NCBI RefSeq assembly: GCF_003149145.1
Contig: NZ_QGDQ01000024.1
Span: forward strand, 1-64,000
Origin: Quadrisphaera granulorum
Lineage (GTDB): Bacteria > Actinomycetota > Actinomycetes > Actinomycetales > Quadrisphaeraceae
DNA length: 64,000 nt
Direction of reading: 5' to 3'
The stretch's first letter is position 1. Every line of letters begins with the position of its first letter. Positions 34,652 to 44,032 of the stretch are shown here, piece by piece. The notes under the pieces were generated by a model. That model worked only from the letters and a program-made list of their open reading frames with translations, had not been told where the DNA came from and did no database searches. The position numbers were made by a program, and so were the translations under genes.

Positions 34652-36378
34652 CCACCTACTACGAGGCCGGTGGCGCCGCCGGGGCCTCGCGGTCGCGAGC
34701 GATCAGCGATCGCGAGGCGATGGGCCGCATCGTCGTCAAGTGGATCACCAGCACCGACCACAAGGTCATCGGTGCGATGTACATGATCGCCAGTTTCATC
34801 TTCTTCCTGCTGGGTGGCGTCATGGCGCTGCTCATCCGCGCCGAGCTCTTCGAGCCCGGCCTGCAGGTGGTCAAGACGGGCGAGCAGTACAACCAGTTGT
34901 TCACCATGCACGGCACGGTGATGCTCCTGCTCTTCGCGACACCACTGTTCGCGGGTTTCGCTAATGCGATCATGCCGCTGCAGATCGGCTCGCCGGACGT
35001 GGCGTTCCCGCGCCTGAACATGCTGTCGTTCTGGCTGTTCCTCTTCGGTTCGCTCATCGTCATGGCGGGCTTCCTGGCGCCGTCGGGTGCGGCGAGCTTC
35101 GGCTGGTTCGCCTACAGCCCGCTCTCGGACGACTCCTTCACCCCCGGCATCGGCGGTGACCTGTGGGTGCTCGGCCTGGCGATGAGCGGCTTCGGCACCA
35201 TCCTGGGGGCCGTCAACTTCATCACCACGATCATCTGCATGCGCGCGCCCGGCATGACCATGTGGCGCATGTCGCTGTTCACCTGGACGGTGCTCATCAC
35301 GAGCGTCCTGGTGATCATGGCTTTCCCGGCCCTCGCGGCGGCACTCTTCGCCCTCGCGGCAGACCGCATCTTCCAGGCCCAGGTGTTCAACCCCGAGAAC
35401 GGCGGCGCCATCCTGTGGCAGCACCTGTTCTGGTTCTTCGGGCACCCCGAGGTCTACATCATCGCGTTGCCGTTCTTCGGCATCATCAGCGAGATCCTGC
35501 CGGTCTTCAGTCGCAAGCCGCTCTTCGGCTACAAGTCGTTGGTCTACGCGACCATCGCGATCGCCGGTCTGTCCGTGGCCGTGTGGGCCCACCACATGTA
35601 CGTGACGGGTGCGGTGCTGCTGCCGTTCTTCGCCTTCACCACGATGCTCATCGCGGTGCCGACGGGCGTGAAGTTCGTCAACTGGATCGGCACCATGTGG
35701 AGCGGGTCGATCACCTTCGAGACGCCGATGCTGTGGTCGATCGGCTTCCTCATCACGTTCCTCTTCGGTGGCCTGACCGGCATCATCCTGTCGAGCCCCC
35801 CGCTCGACTTCATCATCTCGGACAGCTACTTCGTGGTGGCGCACTTCCACTACGTGGTGTTCGGCACGGTGGTGTTCGCGATGTTCGCCGGCTTCTACTT
35901 CTGGTGGCCGAAGTGGACCGGTCGCATGCTGGACGAGACGCTCGGCAAGTGGCACTTCTGGTTGCTGTTCGTGGGCTTCCACGGCACGTTCCTCATCCAG
36001 CACTGGCTGGGCGTGCGCGGCTTCCCGCGTCGCTACGCGGACTACTCCGCCACCGACCAGTTCACGTGGATGAACCAGCTCTCCACCATCGCGTCCTTCA
36101 TCCTCGCGGCGTCCTTCATCCCCTTCATCCTGGCGGTGTACAAGGCCGTGCGGTCCCCGAAGGTCGAGGTCGACGACCCGTGGGGCTTCGGCCGTTCCCT
36201 GGAGTGGGCCACCGCTTGCCCGGTGCCGCGCCACAACTTCACGTCGCTGCCGCGCATCCGCAGCGAGTCGCCGGCGTTCGACCTGCACCACCCGGAAGTG
36301 GCCGCGGCTGACCGCGCCACGCCGGACCAGAACCTGCTCGACAAGCTGGTCGGCGAGCCCGACCTCCGGGGGAAGTGA
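34648..36378 (+). CDS. ctaD: Cytochrome c oxidase (aa3) subunit I
   Basis: 576 residues with twelve membrane helices. Haem a ligand in TMHGTVM (near residue 88); CuB site in FFGHPEVYI, including the His-Tyr cross-link pair, and HHMY (about 315-318); haem a3 and a ligands in [10 protein letters not shown] (about 397-403). It is the catalytic core that reduces oxygen to water and pumps protons. ATG 34648 overlaps the ctaC stop, with GAGGGAG upstream. The full set of key residues is present, so the enzyme should be active. Confidence 0.97.
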   Translation: MTTYYEAGGAAGASRSRAISDREAMGRIVVKWITSTDHKVIGAMYMIASFIFFLLGGVMALLIRAELFEPGLQVVKTGEQYNQLFTMHGTVMLLLFATPLFAGFANAIMPLQIGSPDVAFPRLNMLSFWLFLFGSLIVMAGFLAPSGAASFGWFAYSPLSDDSFTPGIGGDLWVLGLAMSGFGTILGAVNFITTIICMRAPGMTMWRMSLFTWTVLITSVLVIMAFPALAAALFALAADRIFQAQVFNPENGGAILWQHLFWFFGHPEVYIIALPFFGIISEILPVFSRKPLFGYKSLVYATIAIAGLSVAVWAHHMYVTGAVLLPFFAFTTMLIAVPTGVKFVNWIGTMWSGSITFETPMLWSIGFLITFLFGGLTGIILSSPPLDFIISDSYFVVAHFHYVVFGTVVFAMFAGFYFWWPKWTGRMLDETLGKWHFWLLFVGFHGTFLIQHWLGVRGFPRRYADYSATDQFTWMNQLSTIASFILAASFIPFILAVYKAVRSPKVEVDDPWGFGRSLEWATACPVPRHNFTSLPRIRSESPAFDLHHPEVAAADRATPDQNLLDKLVGEPDLRGK

Positions 36379-36384
36379 GCATCC

Positions 36385-36783
36385 GTGAAGACCGAGTTCT
36401 GGACCTTCGGCGGCGGTGCGTTCTTCTTCCTGCCGCTGGCCGTCGTCTACGGCGTCCTGTCGAGCTGGGAGACTGTTGGCACCGTCTGTCTGTTCCTGAC
36501 GGGCGGGATGGCCAGCCTCATGGGCGCCTACCTGTGGCTGACCTCGCGGCGCATCGACCCGCGCCCCGAGGACGACGTCTTCGGTGAGATCGCCGACGGC
36601 GCCGGCGAGCAGGGCGTGTTCCCGCCGCACTCCTGGTGGCCGCTGGCCATCAGCCTGTGCATCTCGCTGGTCGTCTGCGGACTCGCCGTGGGGTGGTGGC
36701 TGTCGCTGCTCGGCGGCCTCCTCGCGCTGGTCTGCCTCGTGGGGTGGCTCTTCGAGTTCTACCGCGGGGCCCACGCCCACTGA
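36385..36783 (+). CDS. ctaF: Cytochrome c oxidase subunit IV (actinobacterial CtaF)
   Basis: 132 residues with four membrane helices and a conserved central EDDVFGEIADGAGEQG and FPPHSWWPL, typical of the actinobacterial subunit IV. It stabilises the oxidase within the bcc-aa3 supercomplex. It starts 6 bp after ctaD, and a strong terminator follows 20 bp after its stop, so it ends the ctaCDF operon. Confidence 0.95.
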   Translation: MKTEFWTFGGGAFFFLPLAVVYGVLSSWETVGTVCLFLTGGMASLMGAYLWLTSRRIDPRPEDDVFGEIADGAGEQGVFPPHSWWPLAISLCISLVVCGLAVGWWLSLLGGLLALVCLVGWLFEFYRGAHAH

Positions 36784-36802
36784 GGATGCGTCACAGCTTT
36801 TC

Positions 36803-36840
36803 CCGAAGGGCCCCGGAGCAACTGCTCCGGGGCCCTTCGG
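36803..36840 (+). terminator. Terminator hairpin after ctaF
   Basis: A perfect 18-bp stem (36803-36820 with 36823-36840) and a 2-nt AC centre, 20 bp after the ctaF stop. GC-rich and without a T-run, as usual in actinobacteria. Confidence 0.85.
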
Positions 36841-36895
36841 CGTCGTGAGGCGATTTCCCGAACGACCCGGGAAGGTATTCCGCTTCCCTGTGGCC

Positions 36896-37594
36896 ATGCT
36901 CACGTTGCTGCGCCTCACCGGGTGGTCCGCGCTGACCGCCGCCTTTGCCCACCTCCTGCAGTTCCTCGTCCTGGGGATCGGCCCCGTGCTCGACGAGCCG
37001 GAGTTCCCCACGCCTGGCGAGGCCGCGAGCAACTACTGGTTCGGGGTGGCGGGTGCCACCACCTTCACCGTGATCGGGCTCGCCTACCTGGTCTTCTTCA
37101 GCGCCGCGACCGCGCTCGTGTGGCAAGACGCGACAGGCACCGATGCCGCCTGGAGTCGGGCAGCGCACTCTGCGACCGTGGTGGGAGTGACGGGGTGGTT
37201 CCTCGCCGGGATGACCAACATCGCTCGCCGCGGCTTCAACGCGACCGCGATCGACGAGGTCACCACCGACCCTTCGGTCGCGCGAGCAGCCCTGCAGTCG
37301 ACCGACGTCCTGCTGACGACGGCGGCGACCGCGACGGCGGTGGTGCTCTGCGCCTGGCGGTTCGCCTTCGCGGTCCGAGCCGTCAAGACCGGGACGCTCG
37401 GCCTGCCGACGGCGGTCGCCGTCGTGGTGCTGGGGGGCCTCGTGCCTTTGGCTGGATGGGTGGCGAACGTGGGCGGCATCCCCTCGAGCATCGTGGCGCT
37501 GCTCGTCCTGGGCGCCGCCCTCCTGCTCCGCGCCCGGAGGCTCGAGCGCGTTGGGGCAGCGTCATCGACGCCGACGCTTCCCGTGGCACCGTAG
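36896..37594 (+). CDS. Polytopic membrane protein of unknown function
   Basis: 232 residues with about six hydrophobic helices. Short loops include DEPEFPTPGEAASNYWF and NIARRGFNATAIDEV. No enzyme or transporter motif is recognised. It is the first gene of the block between the two oxidase operons and lies 4 bp before a LuxR-type regulator gene, so the two are probably co-transcribed. A functionally similar-looking membrane protein starts the opposite side of the block (41558-42223). ATG 36896 is used; GTG 36890 is also in frame. Confidence 0.65.
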   Translation: MLTLLRLTGWSALTAAFAHLLQFLVLGIGPVLDEPEFPTPGEAASNYWFGVAGATTFTVIGLAYLVFFSAATALVWQDATGTDAAWSRAAHSATVVGVTGWFLAGMTNIARRGFNATAIDEVTTDPSVARAALQSTDVLLTTAATATAVVLCAWRFAFAVRAVKTGTLGLPTAVAVVVLGGLVPLAGWVANVGGIPSSIVALLVLGAALLLRARRLERVGAASSTPTLPVAP

Positions 37595-37598
37595 CCAC

Positions 37599-38894
37599 GT
37601 GCGGACGCGGATGGTCGCGGTGACCGTCGTCATGGCGCTCGCGCACCTCGCCGACATCGTCTGGCTGGGCGCTGACGAGCGAGAGGGGAGTCCGGCGACG
37701 GTCGTGTTCGTCGCCGCTCTGAGCTTTCTCCTCTCCTGCTATCCCACGGGGCGGCCCGTGCCGCGGTGGACGCTCGCGGTGGCAGGCTGCCTGACGCTGC
37801 TGTTCGCGGGTGCCCAGGTCGCCGGCCCCGACGTCTCGGCGCGCGTGTGGTGGCCGTTGCCAGTGGTTCCCCTCCTGCTGCTCCTGACGGTGGGGGGACA
37901 GGGGTACCGGTACTGGCGACGGTCCAGCGCGGCCGAGCGTGAGGCAGTGCGCTGGCCGCTCCTGGCCGTCCTGGTGGTGGTGACCTTCTTCCTCACCGTG
38001 GACGTGGTCGCGGTCGCCGTCACCGGTGGCCCGGTTAGCGATCCGCCGCCGGTGCTGGTCGGAGTGCAGGAGGTCCTGTTCCTCGTGCCCGCAGCGGGCT
38101 TCCTCGCGGGTCTTCTCCTGCCGCCGAACGACCTCGTCGACAGGCTGCTCGCCGTCTGGGTGACGCTGGTGCTCGTGGGATCCGGCTTGGGCCTGCTCTT
38201 CGCAGGCTCTCTCGCGATCCTCATGACGTGGCTGGAGGTGCCCTGGGCCGCCGTCGCGGCGGCGGGGACTGCTGTGGTCGCGAGCCTCTGGGTCGTGCCA
38301 GCCGCCCAGCGGCTCGCGCGCAGGGTCGTCTTCCGCGGGCGGGAGGAGGAGCACCGGGCGGTTCACGAGCTGGCTCGTCGGCTCCAGGACGCTGTCGACC
38401 CGGTGGAGATCCCGCACCGGGCCGTGGAAGCGATCCGCGCCGCGATTGGAGCCGAGGCCGTCGTGCTGCGCCGCTCGGGCCAGGTCGACGCGTGGGCTGT
38501 CGCAGGCAGACCGGGGGAGAGCGTGCAGGGTGGGGTCGAGCACGTCGTGCGCTTTCTCGGCGTCCCCGTCGCCACGTTGACGCTCTGGCCGCGCCCCGCC
38601 GAGTCCGCGCTCGCCGCCGCCGACCTGCGCCTCCTCGACGCGCTGGCTGCCGCCGCAGCGCCGGCACTCCACAGCGCCCGGCTCGCCAGCGCCTTCCCCG
38701 AGCTCACCGACCGTGAGCGCCAAGTGCTCGCCGGGATCACCCGTGGCCTGCCGAACGCAGCCATCGCGGCTCGTCTGGGCGTCTCCACCAAGACCGTGGC
38801 CAACTACGTGTCCATCGTGCTCACCAAGCTTGGCGTCCCCGACAAGGAGCGGGCGGCCGAGCTCGCTCGGCGTCGCAGCGCGGCCGCAGGGTGA
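37599..38894 (+). CDS. Membrane-anchored LuxR-family transcriptional regulator
   Basis: 431 residues. Six to eight membrane helices fill residues 1-240. A GAF-like linker (about 250-360, HELARRLQDAVDPVEIPHRA, AIGAEAVVLRRSG) follows, and a C-terminal LuxR/NarL helix-turn-helix (LTDRERQVLAGITRGLPNAA; KTVANYVSIVLTKLG). The membrane and linker parts resemble the sensor half of the histidine kinase at 39566-41548 (compare PTGRPVPRW and PDGRFVPGW), but the kinase is replaced by a DNA-binding domain. It is probably a one-component membrane sensor regulator. It converges on the response regulator gene with 18 bp between stops. The start is GTG 37599 or ATG 37611. Signal unknown. Confidence 0.8.
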   Translation: MRTRMVAVTVVMALAHLADIVWLGADEREGSPATVVFVAALSFLLSCYPTGRPVPRWTLAVAGCLTLLFAGAQVAGPDVSARVWWPLPVVPLLLLLTVGGQGYRYWRRSSAAEREAVRWPLLAVLVVVTFFLTVDVVAVAVTGGPVSDPPPVLVGVQEVLFLVPAAGFLAGLLLPPNDLVDRLLAVWVTLVLVGSGLGLLFAGSLAILMTWLEVPWAAVAAAGTAVVASLWVVPAAQRLARRVVFRGREEEHRAVHELARRLQDAVDPVEIPHRAVEAIRAAIGAEAVVLRRSGQVDAWAVAGRPGESVQGGVEHVVRFLGVPVATLTLWPRPAESALAAADLRLLDALAAAAAPALHSARLASAFPELTDRERQVLAGITRGLPNAAIAARLGVSTKTVANYVSIVLTKLGVPDKERAAELARRRSAAAG

Positions 38895-38912
38895 GCGATG
38901 GCCCCTTCAGTG

Positions 38913-39569
38913 TCAGGGCAGCTCTCCGAGGCCGGCCTCGCGAGCCCGTGCCGCAGCCTCCTCGCGATCACGCACGCGCAGCTTCGCGAGAACTGTCGCG
39001 ACGTAGTTGTAGACCGTCTTCTCGGTGAGCCCGAGCCGTCGAGCGATGTCCACTGTGCCCAGGTCTGAGGCGAGCAGGGCGAGTACCTGGCGTTCGCGCC
39101 CGGTGAGGTCCGGGAAGGCGTCTGGGGCGTGCGTGCGGCCGGGGACGCGGACGAAGTGCTCGGTAAGCCTCCGGGCGGCCGCCGGGCTGAAGATGGCCTC
39201 GCCCTTCGCTACGGAGACGATCGCGCGCGTCAGCTCCTCCACCCCCGCGTGCTTGAGCAGGTACCCCCGCGCCCCTGCCCGCAGAGCCAGGAAGACCGAG
39301 GCGTCGTCGTGCATCGTCAGCACGAGCACGGCGGTCGCCGGTTGGCGCGTGACGATCCGCCGGGTCGCTTCCAGCCCTCCGATGCCGGGCATCGTCAGGT
39401 CCATGAGGACCACGTCCGGTGCCTCTCGCGCGGCCAGTGCCACGGCTTCCTCGCCGGTGGCCGCCTCGGCCACGAGCCGGATGCCGTGGTCTTCCGACGC
39501 GAGCATCGCCCGTACCCCCTCCCGGTAGAAGGGGTGGTCGTCGGCGAGCAGCACGCGCACGTGGCTCAT
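38913..39569 (-). CDS. NarL/FixJ-family response regulator
   Basis: 218 residues. Receiver domain with DD at 10-11, phosphoacceptor D57 (VVLMDLTMPG), Thr in VLTMHDD and Lys in GYLLKHAG. The LuxR-type DNA-binding domain is at about 150-210 (LTGRERQVLALLASDLG; LGLTEKTVYNYVATVLAKL). Its start overlaps the stop of the histidine kinase gene (ATGA), so they form a cognate pair. Its DNA-binding domain resembles that of the nearby membrane LuxR protein, so the two may share targets (inference). Confidence 0.95.
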   Translation of the reverse strand: MSHVRVLLADDHPFYREGVRAMLASEDHGIRLVAEAATGEEAVALAAREAPDVVLMDLTMPGIGGLEATRRIVTRQPATAVLVLTMHDDASVFLALRAGARGYLLKHAGVEELTRAIVSVAKGEAIFSPAAARRLTEHFVRVPGRTHAPDAFPDLTGRERQVLALLASDLGTVDIARRLGLTEKTVYNYVATVLAKLRVRDREEAAARAREAGLGELP

Positions 39570-41548
39570 GCGGCACCTCCAGTGACCGGCAGCCGGGCGA
39601 CGATCCGTACACCAGTGCGGTCACTGTCGGTGGTGAGTTTCCCGCCGAGCTCGGCTGTGCGCTCACGCATGGTGCGAAGGCCCGCGCCGGGCACCGGGCA
39701 CGCGGGCATCCCGTGGCCGTCGTCGACGATCTCGAGGACGAGCACGCCGTCGCCGTCGCCGTCGTCCTCGTGGTCGAGGGAGACGGTCACGTCGCACCGG
39801 GTGGCGTCGGCGTGCCGGACGGCGTTGCTGACCGCTTCCATCGCGATGCGGTAGGCGGCCTGCTCGACCTGCGGATCCAGAGGAGGCAGCGTGAACCCGT
39901 CGACCCTGACCCGCTCATCGCATGACCACGCCGCGGCGATCGCGCCGACGAGGCCCAGGCGGTCGAGCGCGGCGGGGCGCAGCGACTCGACGACGACGTG
40001 CAGCTCGGCGAGAGCCTCGTCGATGCCTTCCCGGGCGCCGTCGAGGAGGTGCCGCGTGCGGGCCGGGTCTGACGCAAGGGAGCGTAGGGCGAGGTCGATG
40101 CGCTGGGAGAGGCTGGCGAGGGTGGGTCCGAGACCGTCGTGCAGGTCGCGGTGCAGACGGTGGCGCTCCTCCTCTCTCGTGAGGATGAGCTCCGCGCGGG
40201 ACCGCTGCAGCTCCTCGGTGACGATCCCGGCCCGGATCGCGACGGCGGCGTGCCGCGCAAGGCGCTGGACGAGGGCGAGGTCGCGAGGGCTCACCCGGTC
40301 CCACGGGCGCGGCGCGACGTCGATGCGGCCGAGCAGCGCGCCGTCGGAACGGATGTCGACGGTGGCCGCCTGGTCCAGCGCAGTGGCTGGCGCTCCCGCG
40401 GTGGCCTCGCGGGGCGGCGCGCCCTCGGGGAAGACCTGGACCCGCACCCGCGGGGAGCGAAGCGCCGACCGGACCGTCGACGCGATCCGCGACATGGCCC
40501 CATCGAGGTCGGACGTCGCGGACAGTTCTTCCCCGAGACGGCCGAGCGCGGCTGCGGGCTCGTCACGCAGCCCGTAGAGCCAGCGGTTGACACGCCGCTG
40601 CACCGCTCGGCGCAGTGGCCCCATACCCAGGGCAGTGACGGCTGTCGCGGCGACGACCAGCGCGGCCGGGGTGTCCGCGGGCTGGACGAGGCCCGCGGCA
40701 CCGATGACGACGGCACAGCTCAGGGCCGTGAAGGCGGTCAGGGCCCCGTACACCAGGGCCCGTCCGACCACGAGGTCCACGTCGAAGAGGCGGTGGCGCA
40801 GCACGGCGCCGCCGATGGCCACGCAGAGCGACGTCGTGACGAGAGCCCCGCAGGCGGCGACGGCTGTCCGACCGGCAGCGGGCAGCGCCTCGATCGTGTG
40901 GACCGGAAGGGCGACGACGGCGAGGTACCAGGTCACCTGCAGCGTGAGGGCGAGGAGGAACCAGGTGGTCTGCTGACGCTCCAGCGGTGTGGAGACCGCG
41001 CGGTAGCGGTGGACCTGCGTGCCGACCAGGGTCAGCAGGAGGGGAGTCGTCAGGACGCCGAGGAGGACCTGGGCGGCCGGGGGAAAGGTGTCCCAGGGGA
41101 AGGCGAGGGCGAGAGCGGCCGCCGCCCCCCAACCGGCGATCAGCCAGCGGCTCCATCCGGGCACGAAGCGACCGTCGGGGAACAGGTAGGCCACCACAAG
41201 GAACCCGAAGCAGGACAGGACCGTGAAGGCGTCCAGGAGACGCGGTGGCCCCGACAGGGCGGTCACCGCACGCTCGGCAAGGTGCGTCGTTCCGAGGACG
41301 AACAGGACGAGGGCGAACGCGAGATAGGCCGTGAACCCCGGGTGCCGTGGGGCCCGCAGCAGGAGCCAGCCCGTGAGGAGTGCCGCGGTCAGGGGGAGCA
41401 GGTCGAAGGCGAGGAGCACGGTGTCCAGCGCCCTGGTCGGCGGCGTGCGTACCCCTGACACCACGACGGCGCCCGCGCAGACCAGGGCGAGCAGCGCAAG
41501 TGCACCGGAGAGCACCCGGGCACGGATCGCCACCACCCCCGCGAGCAC
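39566..41548 (-). CDS. Membrane histidine kinase, NarL-partner (HisKA_3) type
   Basis: 660 residues. About eight to ten membrane helices occupy residues 1-300, then a GAF-like region (about 330-430). The HisKA_3 dimerisation segment has HRDLHDGLGPTLASLSQRI (phospho-His near residue 465), and the HATPase_c domain has ERVRV, SNAVRHADA and LEIVDDGHGM. The N-terminal part resembles 7TM-type sensors for small molecules or membrane state. GTG 41548 is decided by the minus-strand -10 TAGGTT 6 nt upstream. It signals to the response regulator encoded next. Confidence 0.93.
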   Translation of the reverse strand: MLAGVVAIRARVLSGALALLALVCAGAVVVSGVRTPPTRALDTVLLAFDLLPLTAALLTGWLLLRAPRHPGFTAYLAFALVLFVLGTTHLAERAVTALSGPPRLLDAFTVLSCFGFLVVAYLFPDGRFVPGWSRWLIAGWGAAAALALAFPWDTFPPAAQVLLGVLTTPLLLTLVGTQVHRYRAVSTPLERQQTTWFLLALTLQVTWYLAVVALPVHTIEALPAAGRTAVAACGALVTTSLCVAIGGAVLRHRLFDVDLVVGRALVYGALTAFTALSCAVVIGAAGLVQPADTPAALVVAATAVTALGMGPLRRAVQRRVNRWLYGLRDEPAAALGRLGEELSATSDLDGAMSRIASTVRSALRSPRVRVQVFPEGAPPREATAGAPATALDQAATVDIRSDGALLGRIDVAPRPWDRVSPRDLALVQRLARHAAVAIRAGIVTEELQRSRAELILTREEERHRLHRDLHDGLGPTLASLSQRIDLALRSLASDPARTRHLLDGAREGIDEALAELHVVVESLRPAALDRLGLVGAIAAAWSCDERVRVDGFTLPPLDPQVEQAAYRIAMEAVSNAVRHADATRCDVTVSLDHEDDGDGDGVLVLEIVDDGHGMPACPVPGAGLRTMRERTAELGGKLTTDSDRTGVRIVARLPVTGGAA

Positions 41549-41554
41549 GCGGCC

Positions 41555-41560
41555 AACCTA
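41555..41560 (-). promoter_or_regulatory. Histidine kinase -10 box built on the stop codon of the preceding gene
   Basis: Minus-strand TAGGTT, 6 nt before GTG 41548. Its TAG is the stop codon of the membrane protein gene at 41558-42223, the same arrangement as at pepA. Confidence 0.5.
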
Positions 41561-42223
41561 GAGCGAGACCCCGCCTCTGCGCTGTGTCCCCAAGAGCCAG
41601 ACGACACCGAGCGGAAGCCACAGGAGCGCCAGCACGAACGGCGGCACGAACGCGTAGGCGACGACGCTGACGAGGAGGACCACGGTGCCGAGTGCCCCGA
41701 CGACGGTGCCCGTGGTCCGGTGGATACCCGTCACGGAAAATGCGGCCGCGAGCAGGACGATCGCGGCCGCCGAGGCAGAGAAAGCGACATTGCTCGCGAG
41801 CTCGGCGGCCCGGAAGAGCCCGTCGTCACCGAGCCGCGCCCCGTCGAACCCTGCCGCGGCGATGCGGAGGACGGCGTCGACCACGCCGCCGGCCACGGCG
41901 AGCACCGCCGCCGCTGCGGCGAGGACGGGCTGGCGGGCGCCTCGGGGGCCGCCTCGGGGGTCGCGCAGTGTGAGCGCCACGACGGACACGCCCGCGTTCC
42001 CGATCACCATCGCCAGCAGGACCGTCAGCACCACGAGGGCCCACTGGTTCCCGAGCTGGTTCATCTGGTCACGTGTGATGTCGCTGAACGGCCCGATCCC
42101 GGCGCCGGAGAGCACGGCGACGTTCACGACGGGCACGAGCACGAAGGCGGGCAGCGAGGCGATGAGCAGCCATCCGCCGGTCCGTTGGAGCGGAACGGGG
42201 GTGGGGACGCTGGTGCGGGTCAT
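41558..42223 (-). CDS. Polytopic membrane protein of unknown function
   Basis: 221 residues with about six hydrophobic helices and one longer polar loop (SGAGIGPFSDITRDQMNQLG). No enzyme motif is recognised. It lies 9 bp before the histidine kinase gene and could be a membrane partner of that sensor, or a target of the regulator. In position and general shape it mirrors the membrane protein at 36896-37594, but clear sequence identity between them is not visible. Confidence 0.65.
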   Translation of the reverse strand: MTRTSVPTPVPLQRTGGWLLIASLPAFVLVPVVNVAVLSGAGIGPFSDITRDQMNQLGNQWALVVLTVLLAMVIGNAGVSVVALTLRDPRGGPRGARQPVLAAAAAVLAVAGGVVDAVLRIAAAGFDGARLGDDGLFRAAELASNVAFSASAAAIVLLAAAFSVTGIHRTTGTVVGALGTVVLLVSVVAYAFVPPFVLALLWLPLGVVWLLGTQRRGGVSL

Positions 42224-42270
42224 GACCCCACGGTGCGATTCCCGGCATCCCAGGGACCAGGGGGACGCGG

Positions 42271-42310
42271 CGAGGGGCGGGTCCCGGACTTCTCCGGAAC
42301 CCGCCCCTCG
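42271..42310 (-). terminator. Terminator hairpin after qcrB
   Basis: An 18-bp stem (42271-42288 with 42293-42310), one mismatch and a 4-nt CTTC loop, 46 bp after the qcrB stop. It marks the end of the ctaE-qcrCAB operon. Confidence 0.8.
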
Positions 42311-42355
42311 GCGGAGTGCGCCAGCGGCGTTCAGTACACCGACGCGTGAAGGACC

Positions 42356-44032
42356 TCAGTGGCCGTGGCTCGACCCGGTGCCGTGACCCGTGGCGCCGAC
42401 GGCGGGCACGTCGTGACCGGACTCGACCTCGCCGTGGCCCCCGTGAGCATGAGCGGCCTCGAGCTCGGCAGGTGTGACGGGGGCGATGCGGTCTTCGAAG
42501 AAGAAGGCCGACAGACGCGCCCGCAGCTTGTCGAGCGTCGTGGCACGCCCCTGGGGCAGCGGCACCACGACCTCGTCCTCGTGCTGCACGAGGTTCCACC
42601 GCTCGTAGACGTCGAGGGGCTCGTGCACCTCGAAGTACTCACCGTCCGCGGTGCGGACGATGCGCCCGCTCTCGCGGCCGTGGAGCGCGAGCTCACGGTC
42701 ACGACGCTGCAGCCCCAGGCAGATCCGCTTGGTCACCCAGAAGGCGATCGGCGGGCCCACGAAGAACAGCGTGCGGAGCACGTACGTCATGTCGTTGATG
42801 GAGATGTGGAAGTGCGTCGCCACGAGGTCGTTCGTGGCGGCGAGCGCCATGACCACGTAGAAGACGAGCGCCGCGACGCCCAGACCGGTGCGGGTCGGCT
42901 TGTTCCGGGGACGGTCGAGCAGGTGGTGCTCGCGGGTGTCACCGGTCAGCCACTGCTCGATCCAGGGGTAGGCGAACAGCCCCATGATCATGATTCCCGG
43001 GACCACTGCGCCCGGCAGGAGGATGTTCAGCGACCAGACGTAGCCGAACGTGGAGAACTCCGTCGGGACCGGTCCGAGCCAGCCCGGCATGAGCCGCAGG
43101 GCGCCGTCGACGAACAGGATGTACCAGTCGGGCTGAGTGCCGGCGCCGATCGGGGAAGGGTCGTAGGGCCCGTAGTTCCAGATCGGGTTGATCGTCACGG
43201 TGGCCGCCATGAGGACGACGACGCCGAAGACGATGAAGAAGAAGCCACCGGCCTTCGCGGCGTACACCGGCAGCACCGGGTAGCCCACGACGTTGTTGTT
43301 GGTGCGGCCCGGGCCGGGGAACTGCATGTGCTTGTGCATGACGAGCATCCCGAGGTGGATGCCGATCATCGCCAGCAGGGCGGCCGGGATGAGCATCACG
43401 TGCATGATGAACAGCCGCGGGATGATCACCTCGCCGGGGAACTCCCCGCCGAAGATGAAGAACGCCATGTACGTGCCGACCACCGGGATGGCCTGGATGA
43501 CGCCCGAGATGATCCGCAGACCGTTGCCGGAGAGCAGGTCGTCAGGGAGCGAGTAACCGGTGAAGCCGGCAGCCAGGGCCAGGATGGCGAGCACGCAGCC
43601 CACCACCCAGTTCAGCTCGCGCGGCTTGCGGAACGCGCCGGTCACGAAGATGCGCGCCATGTGGGCGAGGATCGCCGCGACGAACAGCAGCGCAGCCCAG
43701 TGGTGGATCTGCCGGATCAGCAGTCCGCCGCGGATGTCGAAGCTGATGTGCAGCGTCGTGGCGTACGCCTCGGAGACCGTCTGCCCCACAAGCGCGGGGT
43801 AGCTGCCCTCGTAGGTGGTCAGCGCCATGCTCGGCGTGTACCAGAACGTCAAGAACGTCCCGGAGATGAGCAGGACGACGAACGTGTAGAGGCAGACCTC
43901 GCCCAGCATGAAGGACCAGTGGTCCGGGAAGATCTTTCGCGCAAAAGTCTTGACGATCTTCGACGCGCCGACGCGGTCGTCGACGTAGCCGGCGAGCGTC
44001 GCCGTCCTCTTGTCGGTGAGGATCGAGCTCAC
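42356..44032 (-). CDS. qcrB: Cytochrome bcc complex cytochrome b subunit
   Basis: 558 residues with eight or nine membrane helices. Haem b ligands appear in IRQIHHWAALLFVAAILAHM and in the later LFIMHVMLIPAALLAMIGIH. The quinol-site motif is PDWY (PEWY in mitochondria). The actinobacterial C-terminal extension ends in a His/Gly-rich tail. It oxidises menaquinol and passes electrons to the Rieske protein and low-potential haems. The GTG start overlaps the qcrA stop by four bases (GTGA). This subunit is the known target of imidazopyridine inhibitors in mycobacteria. Confidence 0.97.
   Translation of the reverse strand: MSSILTDKRTATLAGYVDDRVGASKIVKTFARKIFPDHWSFMLGEVCLYTFVVLLISGTFLTFWYTPSMALTTYEGSYPALVGQTVSEAYATTLHISFDIRGGLLIRQIHHWAALLFVAAILAHMARIFVTGAFRKPRELNWVVGCVLAILALAAGFTGYSLPDDLLSGNGLRIISGVIQAIPVVGTYMAFFIFGGEFPGEVIIPRLFIMHVMLIPAALLAMIGIHLGMLVMHKHMQFPGPGRTNNNVVGYPVLPVYAAKAGGFFFIVFGVVVLMAATVTINPIWNYGPYDPSPIGAGTQPDWYILFVDGALRLMPGWLGPVPTEFSTFGYVWSLNILLPGAVVPGIMIMGLFAYPWIEQWLTGDTREHHLLDRPRNKPTRTGLGVAALVFYVVMALAATNDLVATHFHISINDMTYVLRTLFFVGPPIAFWVTKRICLGLQRRDRELALHGRESGRIVRTADGEYFEVHEPLDVYERWNLVQHEDEVVVPLPQGRATTLDKLRARLSAFFFEDRIAPVTPAELEAAHAHGGHGEVESGHDVPAVGATGHGTGSSHGH

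Noticed and set aside
34522-37032. Long open frame of over 800 codons on the minus strand
   Set aside because: It is antisense to ctaD and ctaF, whose residues are fully conserved; the translation is rich in Glu, Arg and His without any domain. It is an effect of high GC content.
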